From NCBI GenBank assembly GCA_027186245.1, contig CP114487.1, forward strand, positions 3,477,501 through 3,541,500: 64,000 bases of DNA, read 5' to 3'. Below are positions 23,969 to 34,900 of the stretch, in pieces. This stretch comes from Coriaria nepalensis. Taxonomy: Eukaryota; Streptophyta; Magnoliopsida; Cucurbitales; Coriariaceae. The notes below the pieces were generated by a model. It was not told the DNA's origin, ran no database searches, and saw only the letters and a list, made by a program, of their open reading frames with translations. The translations under genes and the position numbers were made by a program. The stretch's first letter is position 1. Every line of letters starts with the position of its first letter.

Positions 23969-25384
23969 ATGGATCCTCTTTGGGTTCAAGAGCTCCATAT
24001 TCCCCATCTAGATATCCCGGTCACTATCGATCATGTCAGTCCAGTCATGCCTGCTGGCCCCATTTCCGCGTCTCCTGGTGAAACCCTCTATCTCTCCAAC
24101 CTCGATGACATGATTGGGGCCCGTGTTTTCACCCCGTCAATTTACTTCTATCAAGTAAACAACACGTTTGAAAGTTCAAACAAAAAACCTGTCATGGAAA
24201 CATTACGCGATGCTCTTGCAAGCGTTTTGGTTCCTTACTACCCTCTATCAGGGCGCCTTAGAGAGGCCCAAAATGGGAAGCTGGAAGTGTTTTTCGGACC
24301 GGATCAAGGAGCACTTATGATAGAAGCACGTTCGGGTATAAAACTTGCTGATCTAGGAAACCTCAAAGTTCCCAACCCAACATGGGAACCGTTGATATTT
24401 AAATTCCCGGATGAAGAACAGTACAAAGTTCTCGACATGCCGTTGCTAATTGCGCAAGTAACATTCTTCAGCTGCGGTAGCTTTAGTCTTGGCTTAAGAC
24501 TTTGTCACTGCATATGTGATGGATTAGGAGCAATGCAATTTATAAATGCTTGGGCCACTACTGCTAAAACCGGCACATTGATAACAAACCCTCAGCCATG
24601 TTGGGATCGGGAAATTTTCCGGCCTCGTAAACCTCCAATGGTCAAATACCCCCATGTAGAGTTCATGAGAATTGATGATGGGTCAAGCTTGACAATGACT
24701 CTATGGTCCAATCCCATTCAAAGATGTTATCGTATCAACCGAGAGTTTCAAGCCCGAATCAAACTTCTAGCCCTCCCCGATCATCTATCAAGTTGCTCAA
24801 CTTTTGATGCCATGGCAGCTCATGTTTGGAGATCATGGGTAAAAGCACTTGACGTCAAACCAATAGACTATGACCTAAGGCTTACATTTTCAGTAAATGC
24901 ACGGCAAAAGCTCAAAACACCACCTCTAAAAGACGGCTTTTACGGAAATGTTGTGTGTGTTGCTTGTGTGACAAGCAATGTAACTGATCTGGTCCATGGA
25001 AAGCTTTCAGACACAACCCATTTGGTCCATGAAGCCCGGCTTAAAATCTCTGAAGAGTACTTGAGATCTACGATTGATTATATTGATGTGGATAGGCCGA
25101 AAAAGTTGGAATTCGGAGGGAAATTGACAATAACTCAATGGACTAGATTTTCTATCTATGAGTCTGCAGATTTTGGATGGGGAAGACCAGTTTATGCAGG
25201 CCCGATTGATCTCACTCCAACCCCACAAGTCTGTGTTTTCTTGCCGGAAGGAGAGGTGGATTCTAATGGAACAATGTTGGTCTGCATTTGCTTGCCAGAA
25301 TTTGCAACTAAGAAGTTTAAGGAATACTTTTGCTTGATGGATCGGATACATGAAGTAATGAACAAAAATATTGTGGAACACTAA
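23969..25384 (+). CDS. BAHD acyl-CoA-dependent acyltransferase
   Basis: Single exon, 471 aa from the ATG at 23969 (MDPLWVQELHIPHLDIPV). BAHD enzymes move an acyl group from CoA to a hydroxyl or amine in the cytosol. The catalytic HXXXDG motif is HCICDG (residues 180-185) and the structural DFGWG motif is intact (401-405), followed by RPVYAGP. The N-terminal SGRL motif (YYPLSGRLR) is present. Length is normal for the family. An in-frame ATG at 23771 would add 66 residues, but those come from a TA repeat and low-complexity leader, so I prefer 23969. The general look resembles hydroxycinnamoyl or fatty-alcohol acyltransferases of the suberin/cutin type and their relatives. The donor and acceptor cannot be read from sequence. 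Confidence 0.92.
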   Translation: MDPLWVQELHIPHLDIPVTIDHVSPVMPAGPISASPGETLYLSNLDDMIGARVFTPSIYFYQVNNTFESSNKKPVMETLRDALASVLVPYYPLSGRLREAQNGKLEVFFGPDQGALMIEARSGIKLADLGNLKVPNPTWEPLIFKFPDEEQYKVLDMPLLIAQVTFFSCGSFSLGLRLCHCICDGLGAMQFINAWATTAKTGTLITNPQPCWDREIFRPRKPPMVKYPHVEFMRIDDGSSLTMTLWSNPIQRCYRINREFQARIKLLALPDHLSSCSTFDAMAAHVWRSWVKALDVKPIDYDLRLTFSVNARQKLKTPPLKDGFYGNVVCVACVTSNVTDLVHGKLSDTTHLVHEARLKISEEYLRSTIDYIDVDRPKKLEFGGKLTITQWTRFSIYESADFGWGRPVYAGPIDLTPTPQVCVFLPEGEVDSNGTMLVCICLPEFATKKFKEYFCLMDRIHEVMNKNIVEH

Positions 25385-26794
25385 TTATAGTACATTACAT
25401 AGAAATAGATAGATCATGTCATTTGATACTTATTTTTATATTCCGACAAAACTATAAATGGCTGCTTTGCATCTTGGAAAGTAAAATAAAATGAATTACT
25501 CGATGTAATCTTGAGATAAGTTACAAATTAATATGTTTTGATTATGTTTTTATTTTATATTTTATTTTTCAAAATGAATGAACTCTCTTTTCTGTAAAAG
25601 TAAAAGTATCTTACCAATCCACTTACCACCTCAGTTTTGTGACCTGTAATATGTTATTAGATTAGAGTAGTTTTTTAAATTCATGTTGTTATCACTTCCT
25701 TACATTTGTTTCACAAATCACAGCTACTATATATGATTCATATTATTCCTTTACTAGTAAAGTTTAATACAGTATATATCGACTACATTTAATTTGGCTA
25801 AGAAATATATGTATATTATCAGTTCCAGTCACTTTAATCAATATGTTCCTCTTAACTCTTTAGGTAAATTGTCTCTCATTCTTGAATTTATTGACATTAT
25901 ATGTGGATCCTTTAATATTTTAAGAATTACAAATAAGTATTTTTATATTTATCATAAATTATAAATAAATCCTCTTAAATATATCTTTATTTACAAGTCC
26001 TCAAATATGCCTTCAATTACAAATAGATATCTTGAGTTTTTAGAATTACAAGTAATCATTTTATATTTACTTTAAATTATAAGTAAATCTCCTTAATTTT
26101 ACCTTAAATTATAAATTTAGTCTAATTGTTAATATTCAATAAGTTTGACAGTCGATCAATATGTAAAAAAGTGTCACAAGACAATACTATACACTATATT
26201 TATATTTTACCACAATATTTATTGTATTATTGATACATTTTAGATGTTTTCAGGACTACATTTAAAAAATAAGCATGAATAAAATACATAATCACTTTTT
26301 ATAAATTCATTTATTTCATTAGAATTCTTAGAATTTTTAAACTCCAATACCCAATTTTTTTTTTTTTTTAAGTAAATGATAATTATATTAAGACATCAAT
26401 ATCAAATCGTGTAGCTTGTAGTAATTGATTGACTTGCAAACGTAAACTTGTAATTTATGATAAATTTGAAGAGAATTATTATAATTTAGAGTAGATCTAA
26501 AACCTTATAAGATTTTTTAATTTAAGATAATTTAAATGAAATTTACTTATAATTTTTAAAACGTTAAACGATCTATATATAATTTATCCTAAATCTTAAA
26601 CATCTATGAGCTCAAAACTTATCAAGTATAGAGGTCTACTCACCCGTATTAATCTTTTAACAATTATTTTAAATTAATGCTTTCATGACTCATAATTAGC
26701 ATGCATGAATTTTTATCCTTCTATATGTTGGGGCCTTGAGAATGTTGCTGCCGGCAGTTCAATTAATATCTAATCAACGGCTAGCTTATAACCA
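25385..26794. other. AT-rich intergenic stretch with a 119-bp duplication
   Basis: AGAATTACAA starts at 25923 and again at 26042, and the following about 55 bp are similar, giving a diverged tandem duplication with a 119-bp offset. The rest is A/T-rich with no coding frame. Confidence 0.55.
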
Positions 26795-27600
26795 TTGTAA
26801 CAATCCACTTATAACCTTTGTCTAAAATTATCTAGGGTCCTTTATAATCAGCAAGCGAGATCCCTATTATAATAATCATTCAAATCATTATAATAATCAT
26901 TCAGTTAATCTTAACAACACAACAAACAAGCAACAAACGAACAAACAATGTTTTTATGTTATAGTGAAGCTATACTTACCACTTATCATGGAAGGTTGAG
27001 GTCTTAATCTCCTTTTCCTTCTTTCTCCTTTTCTTTTTCCCTCTCTTTATTTTCCTTCATTTCCATTTTTTCTTACTGATAAAAATGGACGGGTTGTGGC
27101 TTTTATAATGAGATTTAGCCATGCCACTTAGTATATGATTATGAAAAGTGTATGCCATTCGTCTTGGGCACCGTTCTTCAATGATGACTAATCCAAGATA
27201 ATTAATGTTTAAGCTACTGTTCTGATCTTATCTAATGGATCGTGGCTGTTAAAGAGAGAGACGTGTGAGTTTAGCCATGCCACTTAGTGTGTATTTACGA
27301 CAAGTGTATGTCCTATGTTTAGATAACCATCATTTAGTGATGACTAACCCAAGGTAGTTAATGCTTAGGCTACTGTCCAGATTCACTAAATCTGCAATGA
27401 TCCCGTATGAGAAAGCTTACATACCGATATCTCAAATAATGTCTCTCAGGTTGGGTTTCCGATTAAGACCGAAATCTTTTCTTCTTTTCCAGACTAAGGT
27501 CTTTCTAGACCAAGGTCTTTTCGGCATTCCCATATCGAGGTCTTCCCAGACTGAGATCTTTTCGACTTTTCCAGACTGAAGCCTTCCCAAACTAAGGTTT
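26795..27600 (+). repeat. Repeat-rich block with a 156-bp tandem duplication and a diverged 71-bp unit
   Basis: TTTAGCCATGCCACTTAG occurs at 27114 and 27270, and the following about 110 bp match, including GATGACTAA-C-CAAG and TTAATG-TTA-GCTACTG. This is a direct duplication with a 156-bp offset. Next, 27424-27494 is a diverged copy of the 71-bp unit from 15583-15930 (AATAATGTCTCTC, then GTTTCCGAT), followed by further partial CCAGACTGA-GTC words. The block starts at 26795 with TGTAACAATCC, the complement of the LTR-end motif at 4487, so it may be part of an LTR. I could not find its end. Confidence 0.6.
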
Positions 27601-27614
27601 TTTACACTAAGAGC

Positions 27615-27652
27615 GTCGACCCTTCAACCCATTTGCTTACTGAAAGGGTCGA
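27615..27652. repeat. Short near-perfect hairpin
   Basis: GTCGACCCTTCA faces TGAAAGGGTCGAC across a loop of about 13 bases, with one bulged A. It lies just after the repeat block. No tail of T suggests a Pol III terminator, so no function is assigned. Confidence 0.5.
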
Positions 27653-28933
27653 CCTCATTGACCCAACGATCCCTTCACATATTTTTGAAGGCATATTGAA
27701 GACATTAATCTCTTCAAACTTATTTTCCCTTTTACTATGCTTAGTATAGAAATATTGGGGGTTTATAAATTATAAATATTAAATTTTTAGCTAGTCAAAT
27801 TTAGAATTTTAAATTATTTCCAATGATAATGGTTGTTAGTGACTGTAACTGCAGAGATGGTTAATGGAAGTGGTGATAAAGATATGTATAGATTAAAAAA
27901 AAATTGATTTAAAATAAAGTGGATTAAAAAATATACTCTTATGGTCAAAACTAGAAAAAAAAGTTTTTAAATGTAAATTCTAGTTTAAAAAATTTATGAG
28001 TGTAAATTATACTTTTTATTTCTATTTTGATACAAAATTATATTTCAATCATACTAAATTTATTAATATAATATACTTTCCCCAAAAGTTGAACATACAA
28101 TATATTCATTTGAGATAAAATCATTATTAAAAAAAAAAAGTTAAGTTATTTCTTAAATTTAATCGGTGGATTCCAGGTAAATTAAGATTAAAAAAAATTC
28201 TTATTTCCTAAATAAAAATAAGAGAATTAATTAAGATTATAAGTTCTTACTTAAAGGTAATTTAAGTAATTAAGAAGATCGACGTGCAAATCTCTTCATT
28301 CGATCAACAGGTTGTCTCGCTCCACGTCATTCGTGTTCTGTCACCGGCATGTGAGAATATTATTCATCTGGCCCTAGAGTCAGTTCTTCGACAGTATGGT
28401 TACCTTACAGCAATGCGAACAAAGCCCCAAGCTGTCTTTCGAAATCTCTCCCTCTCGTTCAATCTTCTCTTCCTAAATTCCTCGATTCAATCCAAGTTCA
28501 TCTCCCTTTGGCCCTAAAATTCCAATTCATAAGATCTCATGAGTCCCTAGAACTGCGAAAATCTCGGAATCCTGTACACATCGAGCTCGATTCACTCCAC
28601 TTCTCTGCTTTTAGAGGAATAATTTGTTTAATTCCTTTTTAGTAATAATTGAGCTGATGATTAGGGTTGAATAGGGATTGATTCGATCAGAGAATCCAAG
28701 TTGGCGAATTTAAATTCAATCCGTCAGAGCTGGGGGCGAATCAGTCTCGTTCGCGGAGAAGCCAGTCGGCGGCAGCAGCAGCATCGTCATCGGCTCATGC
28801 CGGTGAGGGATTATGGTTCTTCCTCCGCCATAACAATGCGCCTCGAACTCATACCCTTGCTTACCTCCATCACGTCGAATCTGTGAACCATCACGGAACT
28901 GATTCTCGCCCAGCTCATTCACCTCCACTACCT
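27653..28933 (+). promoter_or_regulatory. Upstream and leader region of GRV2, with a 29-codon upstream frame
   Basis: 27653-28280 is AT-rich with nothing recognisable. From about 28290 GC content rises, consistent with promoter/leader. ATG 28797 opens a 29-codon frame that stops at 28886, 47 bp before the proposed GRV2 start, so it would act as an upstream ORF if transcribed. The GRV2 frame itself is open from 28682 to 28933 without an in-frame ATG. Confidence 0.5.
28797..28886 (+). other. Possible upstream ORF in the GRV2 leader
   Basis: ATG at 28797, 29 codons, stop TGA at 28884-28886, out of frame with GRV2. It starts MPVRDYGSSSA. It would matter for translation only if the mRNA starts upstream of it and the main start is 28934. 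No conservation can be judged here. Confidence 0.3.
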
Positions 28934-31900
28934 ATGGACCAGTCTAATCCTCCTCCTTCCATTTCCGTCTCTCTGGAAGAGCCTGAGTACTTTGCTCGCT
29001 ACTTGGTTATTAAGCACTCATGGCGCGGTCGCTACAAGCGGATTTTGTGCATTTCCAGCTCCTCGATCGTTACTTTGGACCCTTCCACTCTGGTAGTCAC
29101 CAATTCTTACGAAGTAGGAAGTGATTATGAGGGTGCCACTCCAATAATTGGGCGGGATGATAATTCAAATGAATTTAATATAAGTCTTCGGACTGATGGG
29201 CGAGGCAAGTTCAAGGCCATGAAATTCTCTTCGAGATATAGAGCTAGTATATTGACAGAGTTGCATAGACTTAGGTGGAATAGGCTGAGCCCCGTGGCAG
29301 AGTTTCCGGTACTTCATCTTCGGCGAAGAGGCTCACAGTGGGCTTCCTTTGTAAGTTATCTGTTCTGCTTATCATTAGTGCAAACTTGGGGAATGATGTT
29401 TATATATGACATTTTTATGCGGTAGAATAAATGATATGCCATGTTGTCATCCTGAGAAATTCTCTGCAGTCATTCTTCCTTAGAAATCAGATATAAGAAC
29501 TTACCTTGAACTAATGAGAAATTAGTAATTTAATTGTTGGATGTATTTATATGACATTTAATTGTCTTGAATCGCTGAAGTCAGTGGCGTGTCTGATATA
29601 TTTTTTCGTGCGTGCAAAACTGTGTATGCATGACAAATTGGATTAATATTTCGCTGCCAAATAGATGAATTAGCTGTCTTATTAAGTGACTATATAGCAG
29701 TAATTCAGTTAAGCTGTCTCTATATTTTTGTGAACTCTGAAGAGTGCAAACTGGAGCACACACTCCGTATTCAGAAGAGGTTGCTGAAATTGGTGGGGCA
29801 ATTTATAAAACATTACCAGCACAACTATTTACAATTTTTTGTTTTACATCCAAATCCATGTGTATGTTATCTGTCAGTTAATTATTACAATTACTGAATG
29901 CTTTCATTATTAACTGGTGGCTCTTACAGAAATTGAAAGTTACTTATGTTGGCGTCGAACTTATAGACTTAAAATCTGGAGATCTTCGATGGTGCTTGGA
30001 CTTTAGAGACATGGATTCTCCAGCAATAGTTCTCCTCTCCGATGTCAATGGGAAGAAAAATACAGAATTTGGCAGTTTTGTTCTTTGCCCCTTATACGGA
30101 AGAAAATCTAAAGCTTTCCAAGCTTCTTCTGGGACCGCCAATAGTGCGATTGTCTCGAGTGTGGTACGGTTCGCATCTTAAACTGTCATGATCATCCCTA
30201 TAGATGTGTTGGCTTAACTTATGGGTTGGGGACTGTTGAGAACTTGTTTAGCGTAGATTGATTGAAAATTTAATTATGGATGAAGTATTTACAGAAGTTT
30301 GCTTTGTATAGACAAAAACTGCAAAAGCCATGGTTGGGTTGTCGCTTGCAGTAGACAGTTCTCAATCTGCTACTGTAGCAGAGTACATAAATCGAAGAGG
30401 TAATTCATTAAACACTACTCTAGCTCTTGCTTTCTTTTCATTTTAGGCATATTTTGTTATTTACCATTGAATTTGGATAAATCTATTAACTGCAGCCAAA
30501 GAGGCAGTTGGAGCAGAAGAGACACCTTGTGGTGGCTGGTCCGTCACAAGGTTGCGATCTGCTGCTCATGGAACTTTGAATGTTCCTGGATTGAGTTTGG
30601 GGGTTGGTCCAAAAGGAGGACTTGGAGAACATGGTGATTCCGTCTCTCGCCAACTCATTCTTACGAAGGTCTCACTTGTTGAGAGGCGCCCAGAGAACTA
30701 TGAAGTAAGTTTTGAATTTATCTATAGCTTTTGGGGGTTGAGGCTCTTTTATGATGCTGGAACTCCGTTTTTCTTTCAAAGAAAAGAAAAAAGCAAGAAG
30801 AGGGATATTTTTCTAACTCATTCTTGCATAAATGTGTTTGAGAACATGTTCTATCATTGTTTCTGGTGAGATGATAGTACTAGTGAATGGTATATGTGAA
30901 GATTATTTTACTTTGTAGTTTTATGATTTGTTGAATCTATTCAAATGGTGAAATTGTCATTAGATGTGTGCAGGCTGTTATAGTTCGTCCTTTATCGGCA
31001 GTCAGCGCCCTTGTCCGGTTTGCTGAGGAGCCCCAGATGTTTGCAATTGAATTCAGTGATGGATGCCCCATTCATGTGAGCATTATCTTCCTTTCAAATT
31101 TCCAATATACTTGCGTAGCTGTGTGACCTGTATCACATTTAATGTAGGTTTATGCGAGCACATCTCGTGATAGCTTACTAGCTGCAGTTCGGGATGTATT
31201 GCAAACCGAAGTAGGTGGTTGTGTTTACTCTCAAATGTGGATTTTCTTTTAATTTAATAAAGTAGATGAAATAATGTGGATAAATAAGTGGATTGGTGAT
31301 TTTTTCCTTTTTTGTGTTGACCTCTAGGGTCAGTGTCCCATACCTATATTACCAAGGCTGACGATGCCTGGACATCGAATTGATCCGCCTTGTGGGAGAG
31401 TCCACCTACAGTTTGGTCAAAAACACTCTGTCAGTGATATGGAAATTGCAACCATGCACACAAAACACTTGGCGGCAGCTGCTAAAGATGCTGTTGCTGA
31501 AGGCGGTTCTATTCCTGGATCAAGGGCTAAACTATGGCGTAGAATAAGAGAGTTCAATGCATGTATACCCTATGGTGGAATGCCTCCAAATATTGAAGTA
31601 CCTGAGGTGACTTTGATGGCTTTAATCACCATGCTTCCAAGTACTCCAAATTTTCCACCAGAGTCCCCTCCTTTGCCACCCCCTTCACCTAAAGCTGCTG
31701 CAACTGTTATGGGCTTCATTGCATGTTTACGTAGATTGTTGGCATCAGTTAATGCAGCTTCGCATGTGATGTCTTTTCCTGCTGCTGTTGGAAGAATAAT
31801 GGGTTTACTGAGAAATGGCTCAGAGGGTGTGGCTGCTGAAGCGTTGGGACTTGTAGCAATGCTTATTGGCGGTGGCCCTGGGGATTCAAATGTAGTAACA

Positions 31901-34900
31901 GATTCTAAAGGAGAGCAGCATGCAATAATCATGCATACCAAGTCAGTTTTGTTTGCGCAGCATGGTTATGTTATTATTATTGTCAACAGACTGAAGCCCA
32001 TGTCTGTTTCACCTTTACTTTCCATGGCTGTTGTTGAAGTTCTAGAGGCTATGATATGTGAACCACATGGAGAAACCACTCAATACCCAGTTTTTGTTGA
32101 ATTGCTACGTCAAGTAGCCGGCCTGAAACGTCGCTTGTTTGCACTGTTTGGACATCCTGCTGAAAGTGTAAGGGAGACAGTAGCTGTGATTATGCGAACA
32201 ATTGCAGAAGAAGATGCGATTGCAGCAGAGTCAATGCGTGATGCTGCTTTACGTGATGGTGCTCTGTTGAGACACCTATTGCATGCTTTTTTCCTCCCTG
32301 CTGGTGAGAGGCGTGAGGTTAGTCGGCAGCTTGTTGCTCTTTGGGCAGATTCCTACCAACCAGCTCTAGACTTATTGTCGAGAGTCTTGCCTCCTGGGCT
32401 AGTTGCTTATTTGCACACTCGTACTGATGGAGCTCCTCATGAGGATCCAAATCAAGAAGCCTCATATAGTAGAAGACAGAGACGTCTACTCCAGCAAAGG
32501 AGAAGCCGTACAGGTAGAGGAATAACTTCTCAAGAGCATTCTTTGCCTCCTAATATTGAAGTCACTGATCCAGCAAGGCAGATAAATGTTGGACATGTTT
32601 CAACCAGTCAATCTTCTGTTTCCCAGAATGGTGAAACTTTTTCTAATTACTTGGGCACTACAGGTGTTACCCAGCCTGATCTATCTGCTGTCACTACGAC
32701 TGATGTTCCAGCTACAGATAGAAATGAGGGATCAGAACTAAATGCTTCAACTTCCATTAATACTGATGCCAATGCATTTAGTTTTGAGAATCCAGGACTT
32801 CCTGCTCCTGCTCAGGTTGTTGTTGAGAACACTCCTGTTGGGTCTGGTAGGCTGCTCTGTAATTGGCCAGAATTCTGGCGGGCTTTTAGCCTTGATCATA
32901 ATCGTGCTGACTTGATTTGGAATGAGCGCACAAGACAAGAATTGAGAGAGGCTTTGCAGGCTGAGGCTCATAAATTAGATGTTGAGAAGGAACGTACCGA
33001 GGACATTGTCCCTGGAGGTGCTAAAGTAGAGTTGATGACTGGGCAAGATAGCGTTTCACAGATTTCTTGGAACTACTCTGAGTTCTTAGTTAGTTATCCT
33101 AGCTTGTCTAAGGAAGTCTGCGTTGGTCAGTATTATCTACGATTACTACTTGAGAGTGGCAGTAGCGGCAAGGCCCAGGATTTTCCACTGCGTGATCCTG
33201 TTGCTTTCTTTAGAGCACTCTATCATAGGTTCTTATGTGATGCAGACACAGGGCTCACAGTGGATGGTGCTGTTCCTGATGAGTTAGGTGCATCTGATGA
33301 TTGGTGTGATATGGGAAGATTAGATGGTTTTGGAGGAGGTGGAGGATTTTCAGTTCGAGAACTTTGCGCGAGGGCAATGGCAATTGTATATGAACAGCAT
33401 TACAAGACTATAGGACCTTTTGAGGGCACTGCTCACACAACAGTTCTCTTGGATAGAACTAGCGATAGAGCTCTAAGGCATCGTCTTTTACTTCTTTTAA
33501 GGGTACATCTATATTTGTTCCCTCCCTAACTCACTCTCTCCTCTTTCTCTCTCTCTTTCTCTCTCTCTCTCGTAAGAGTGTTTAGAAGTAATTGATAGGG
33601 GTCACTGACAAGGGAAATGATAATTCATTATTTTCCAGGAAGTTTGCTGATAGGCTAAAGTCACTTTACATTCTGTTTAATCATCCAGGCATCCTTAAAA
33701 AGTTTGGTTCTGTTCTACTGCTCCCCTCCCCCCCCCCCCCCCCCCCTCTCTTTGAATGTTAAAGACAGAAAGGTTCGGGAGAGAACAACTGTATTGTCAG
33801 ATTTGGGCATTGGACCTATGTGATGTGCTGGAGAATGAGGAAATATCAAAATTTAAACTCAGATCATTGTTGATATACCTAATGAATATTCTCATTTATA
33901 TTTATTTGTAGGCTTTAATGAAGGTCTTTTCAAATGTGGAAGCCTGTGTTTTGGTTGGAGGGTGTGTACTTGCTGTTGATCTGCTGACCACTGTTCATGA
34001 AGCTGCAGAAAGGACTGCTATTCCCTTACAGTCTAACTTGCTTGCTGCTACTGCTTTTATGGAACCACTTAAAGAATGGATGTATATAGATAAAGATGGT
34101 GAAAAAGTTGGGCCTTTGGAGAAGGATGCTATTAGAAGACTCTATTCTAAGCAAGCTATTGACTGGACAACTAGGTGCTGGGCTTCTGGGATGCTGGACT
34201 GGAAAATATTACGTGATATTCGTGAGCTTCGCTGGGCACTAGCTGTTCGGGTTCCTGTTGTCACGCCAGCTCAGGTATAATTTTATTAAAAATGTAGTTT
34301 CCACGGCTTTGCATCATAATTCCTGCTACTTAAACTGTTTTTCCAGCCAAAGTTTTTTATTTTCCTCAAAAACCTAATGCACTTGCAGTCTAATATTTCC
34401 TGCATGGTTCTCTGGGTAGAGACCCTGGTTGTAATTCTTTTTCAGTGAAGTTCAGTACTTTGTAAATTGATTTAGACATCCTACTGCTCGAGGAGTTGAT
34501 TCCCTTTGTTGATTAGGAAATAATGATGGACCTTAAATCAAAAAGTATCTACTATAATCTTCAGTTTCTGGATTGTTAATTGCCAAACAGTTACAGAATC
34601 AAGGAGCAGGAGGGAGTTGAGAGGGCTTCTTTTATATTAAGGATTTCTCTCCTTCCAACTTTGTAATATATGTGTAGCTGGGCAAGATGTAAACTATGAC
34701 AATTTACTTATGGATGGTTAAGTCAGTAATAGCTGCATGACGTGTTTTTTTTGTACATTCTCCTCTTATAATCGTGTGGATTGCCCTTTTATAACTTTTA
34801 TATAATTGCACTTTTCTCTTTTTCAATCACTTTGAATGATATGTACTTAGGTGGGGGATGCAGCATTAGCTATACTGCACAGCATGGTATCTGCACATTC

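Noticed and set aside
21058..25384. DUF936 and BAHD genes as a biosynthetic cluster
   Set aside because: Only two genes, one of unknown role, with separate leaders; nearness alone is no evidence.
27615..27652. Small RNA hairpin gene
   Set aside because: The stem is only about 12 bp, with no flanking Pol III signals and no precursor-like length.
28883..28885. GTG at 28883 as the GRV2 start
   Set aside because: It lies in the GRV2 frame but GTG is not a usual plant start; the next in-frame ATG is 28934, and the frame is open upstream of the GTG anyway.
30705..30869. Plus-strand extension of GRV2 exon 4 to 30869
   Set aside because: It reads through a GTAAGT donor; splicing at 30704 keeps the family sequence into exon 5.
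31570..31941. Minus-strand open frame inside GRV2 exon 7
   Set aside because: Shadow of a clearly coding exon.
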